Shown here: positions 13,233-14,659 of the stretch, one piece after another
How the letters are laid out: every line of letters begins with the position of its first letter
How positions within the stretch are numbered: position 1 is the stretch's first letter
Source of the DNA: CAKTOF01 sp964523945
Lineage (GTDB): Bacteria > Bacillota > Clostridia > Oscillospirales > Oscillospiraceae
NCBI GenBank assembly: GCA_964523945.1
Contig: CAZGBU010000046.1
Location: 1-14,659 of the forward strand
Direction of reading: 5' to 3'
Length of the DNA stretch: 14,659 bases
The notes under the pieces: generated by a model
What the model was told of the DNA's origin: nothing
What the model saw: only the letters and a program-made list of their open reading frames with translations
The model's database searches: none
Position numbers and translations under genes: made by a program

Positions 13233-14127
13233 TTGCTGCTCAGACAGATGAAGTACTTTGCAGCCGTGGTGGACTGCAACAGCTTTACCGAGGCTGCGGC
13301 GCAATGTTATATCTCGCAGTCTGCGATTTCCCAGCAGATTCAGTCGCTGGAGAAGGAGCTGGGCGTGGAGCTGATCCACCGGGCGAACCGCAGGTTTACC
13401 CTGACGCCGGCCGGTGAATACTTCTATGGCCAAAGCAAGGCCGTCCTGGAACAGGTGGACGACCTGGTCCGTGAGACGAAGTCGCGCGGCGCCGATCCGA
13501 CGCGCCAGCTGCGGATCGGCTATCTGCGCTGCTACAGCGGGCTGGAGCTGCACCGGGCAGTCGCGGCATTTTCCAGGCGGTATCCGGATGTCGCGATCAG
13601 CATCGTGCATGGAACGCATGAGGAACTCTATGATCTGCTGCGCTTTGGCGGCGTGGATCTGATTTTGAACGACCAGCGGCGGGCTTTCTCAGAGCTGTAT
13701 GTGAACTTTGAACTGATGCAGTGCGGCTGCTATGCGGAGCTGTCGCAGCATAATCCGCTCAGCCGGCGCGATCAGGTCAGCCTGGCGTCGCTCAAACGCG
13801 TACCCTGCATTCTCATCTCGTCCCGGGAGCAGCAGAATGCGGAGCAGGCGTATTATTCAGAATACGCTGGGCTTCGGCGGCAGCTATCTGTTTGCGGACA
13901 GCCTGGAAGAGGGGCGGCTGCTGGTGGTCGGGAACCGGGGCTTCCTGCCGGTCGAAAGCGTCGGGACGCTGCCGCCGGCGGGAGATTCCATCCGGCGGAT
14001 TCCGATCTGCCGGAACGGCCGGCAGATTATGCGGACCTACTGCGCCTTCTGGAAGAAAGAGCACAGCAACGACTATGTGGAGGAATTTGCGCAGATCCTG
14101 CGAAATCTTCTGCGGCAGGAGGCGTAA
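13233..14127 (+). pseudogene. LysR family transcriptional regulator, frameshifted
   Basis: The N-terminus is a clear LysR winged helix-turn-helix: F-T-E-A-A-A-Q-C-Y-I-S-Q-S-A-I-S-Q-Q-I at 18-36, then L-E-K-E-L-G-V-E-L-I-H-R at 39-50 and L-T-P-A-G at 57-61. The effector-binding domain begins near 92 (L-R-I-G-Y). At about base 13857 the family sequence moves to another frame: after Y-Y (residues 207-208) the continuation Q-N-T-L-G-F-G-G-S-Y-L-F is read from 13858. It carries on through E-E-G-R-L-L-V-V-G-N-R-G-F-L-P-V-E to the TAA at 14127. Joined, the two parts give 297 residues, the normal family length, with one surplus T in TATTATTCAG. The start is TTG at 13233 with AGGGG seven bases upstream. 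It is either a recent pseudogene or a one-base sequencing error; a programmed +1 shift is less likely. The uncorrected frame would run to 14213 without family similarity. Confidence 0.85.
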
Positions 14128-14165
14128 GCGCCCGGCGGCGACGATCCGCCGGCAGAACGTGTGAG

Positions 14166-14200
14166 ACAGCCGCAGCACGGAACGTGCCGCGGCTGTTTTT
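14166..14200 (+). terminator. Terminator after the LysR gene
   Basis: A 14-position stem with one mismatch (14166-14179 with 14183-14196), a GAA loop and a TTTTT tail begins 38 bases after the LysR stop. Confidence 0.85.
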
Positions 14201-14237
14201 CGCATTAGAATAACTGATCGAAGTCATTCGAAAGTGA

Positions 14238-14256
14238 AATTGCAGGTTCTGCAATT
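14238..14256. promoter_or_regulatory. Palindrome upstream of the SDR gene, possible operator
   Basis: AATTGCAG-GTT-CTGCAATT is a perfect 8-bp inverted repeat, 48 bases before the SDR start. A second, shorter dyad, TCGAA-GTCA-TTCGA (14218-14231), sits just before it. No convincing promoter hexamers were found nearby. The adjacent LysR regulator is a possible binder, but this is inference. Confidence 0.45.
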
Positions 14257-14304
14257 CCGCGTGAAATAGAGGCAGGAAAAAGAAACAGGAAGGATGCAAA
14301 TTCC

Positions 14305-14607
14305 ATGAAAAACGTGATGATTCTGACGGGCGCCGGGCAAATCGGCATGGCCATCGCCCGCCGCATGGGCCATGGCATGCAGATCGTCATCGGCGACAAG
14401 AAGCCGGAGAACGCGCAGGCGATTGCGAAGATCATGAACGAGGCCGGCTTTGATGCCGCGGCACAGGAGATGGACCTGTCCGACCGGGATTCCATCCGGG
14501 CCCTGATCGCCCGGACCCGGCAATACGGAGAGATTACCATGCTGGTCAATGCCGCCGGCGTCTCTCCCAGCCAGGCCCCCGTTGAGGCCATTTTGCGGGT
14601 AGACCTG
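14305..14607 (+). pseudogene. Short-chain dehydrogenase/reductase, N-terminal part, interrupted near the right edge
   Basis: About 101 residues of a Rossmann-fold SDR. T-G-A-G-Q-I-G at 8-14 is the cofactor-binding glycine motif, Asp31 at the end of strand 2 suggests NAD(H) preference, M-D-L at 56-58 contacts the adenine, and V-N-A-A-G-V at 81-86 is the family's N-A-A-G motif. The start ATG has AGGAAGGA about ten bases upstream. After I-L-R-V-D-L (96-101) the frame stays open to the window end, but the residues (D-L-L-T-K-A-P-K-T-P...) no longer look like an SDR. The base composition there becomes A+T-rich and a TATAAT appears. The catalytic Ser/Tyr/Lys region is therefore absent from this window. 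Either the gene is disrupted by an insertion, or the contig joins unrelated DNA here. The reaction would be oxidation or reduction of a hydroxyl/keto group; the substrate is unknown. Confidence 0.7.
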
Positions 14608-14643
14608 GACCTGTTGACAAAAGCCCCAAAAACTCCATCCTTA

Positions 14644-14652
14644 TGGTATAAT
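14644..14652 (+). promoter_or_regulatory. Extended -10 promoter at the right edge
   Basis: TG-G-TATAAT forms a full extended -10 element six codons or fewer from the window end, pointing out of the window. A TTGACA at 14614-14619 is 27 bases upstream, too far to be its partner. It lies in the A+T-richer sequence that replaces SDR coding after about 14607, so it probably belongs to an inserted element or another gene. Confidence 0.5.
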
Positions 14653-14659
14653 AGAAACA

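Noticed and set aside
13854..13862. Programmed +1 frameshifting in the LysR gene
   Set aside because: No known +1 slippery context (such as CTT-TGA) or adjacent stimulatory structure was seen, and LysR genes are not known to use it. Mutation or read error is simpler.
14128..14213. Continuation of the LysR first frame to 14213
   Set aside because: After 13857 this frame gives Gly/Arg/Ala-rich sequence without LysR similarity; the family sequence is in the other frame and ends at 14127.
14614..14652. TTGACA (14614) and TATAAT (14647) as one promoter
   Set aside because: The spacer is 27 bases, too long for sigma-A; the TATAAT is instead explained as an extended -10 element.
1..14659. CRISPR arrays, tRNA or rRNA genes, complete insertion sequences
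   Set aside because: No regularly spaced repeats, cloverleaf-like sequences or transposase coding regions were found by reading both strands.

Overview
The window looks like chromosomal DNA from a GC-rich member of the Firmicutes, most likely an anaerobic gut-type Clostridia of the Oscillospirales kind. This is inferred from three things: strong sigma-A promoters and AGGAGG-type ribosome binding sites in GC-rich DNA, a secreted protein with S-layer-homology (SLH) domains, and a 2-enoate-reductase-type flavoenzyme. No rRNA, tRNA, CRISPR array or complete transposase was seen. Coding is dense and most genes are single transcription units with their own promoter and hairpin terminator.

Left part (1-4922, + strand): the last codons of an oligopeptide/dipeptide ABC transporter ATPase and its terminator come first. 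Next is a 656-residue flavin/iron-sulfur enoate reductase of the FadH/BaiCD/BaiH family, with a textbook promoter and a perfect palindrome near the predicted transcription start. A 423-residue double-hotdog (MaoC-like) dehydratase follows. By family, these two enzymes could dehydrate a hydroxyacyl substrate and reduce the resulting enoyl group; the substrate is unknown. The third gene is a small secreted, membrane-anchored protein made only of a 5'-nucleotidase C-terminal domain.

Middle part (4923-9480): a UlaG-like metallo-beta-lactamase-fold hydrolase lies on the minus strand. A 624-base gene-free stretch follows, holding two diverged copies of an unidentified element, each followed by a pyrimidine-rich tract and a long hairpin. 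Then come a MATE efflux transporter with a TTG start and an NAD(P)-dependent aldehyde dehydrogenase, each under its own promoter. A 19-bp-stem bidirectional terminator closes this block.

Right part (9484-14659): two overlapping minus-strand genes encode a secreted GH24-lysozyme-like/SLH protein and, downstream, an inositol-monophosphatase family protein. Divergent from them is a second MATE transporter, followed by a LysR regulator broken by a one-base frameshift and the start of a short-chain dehydrogenase. The dehydrogenase loses its family sequence near base 14607, where AT-richer, promoter-like DNA begins, suggesting an insertion or an assembly junction.

The best candidates for something undescribed are the duplicated intergenic element at 5875-6252, the orphan 5'-nucleotidase C-terminal domain protein, the reductase/dehydratase pair, and the interrupted dehydrogenase at the right edge.
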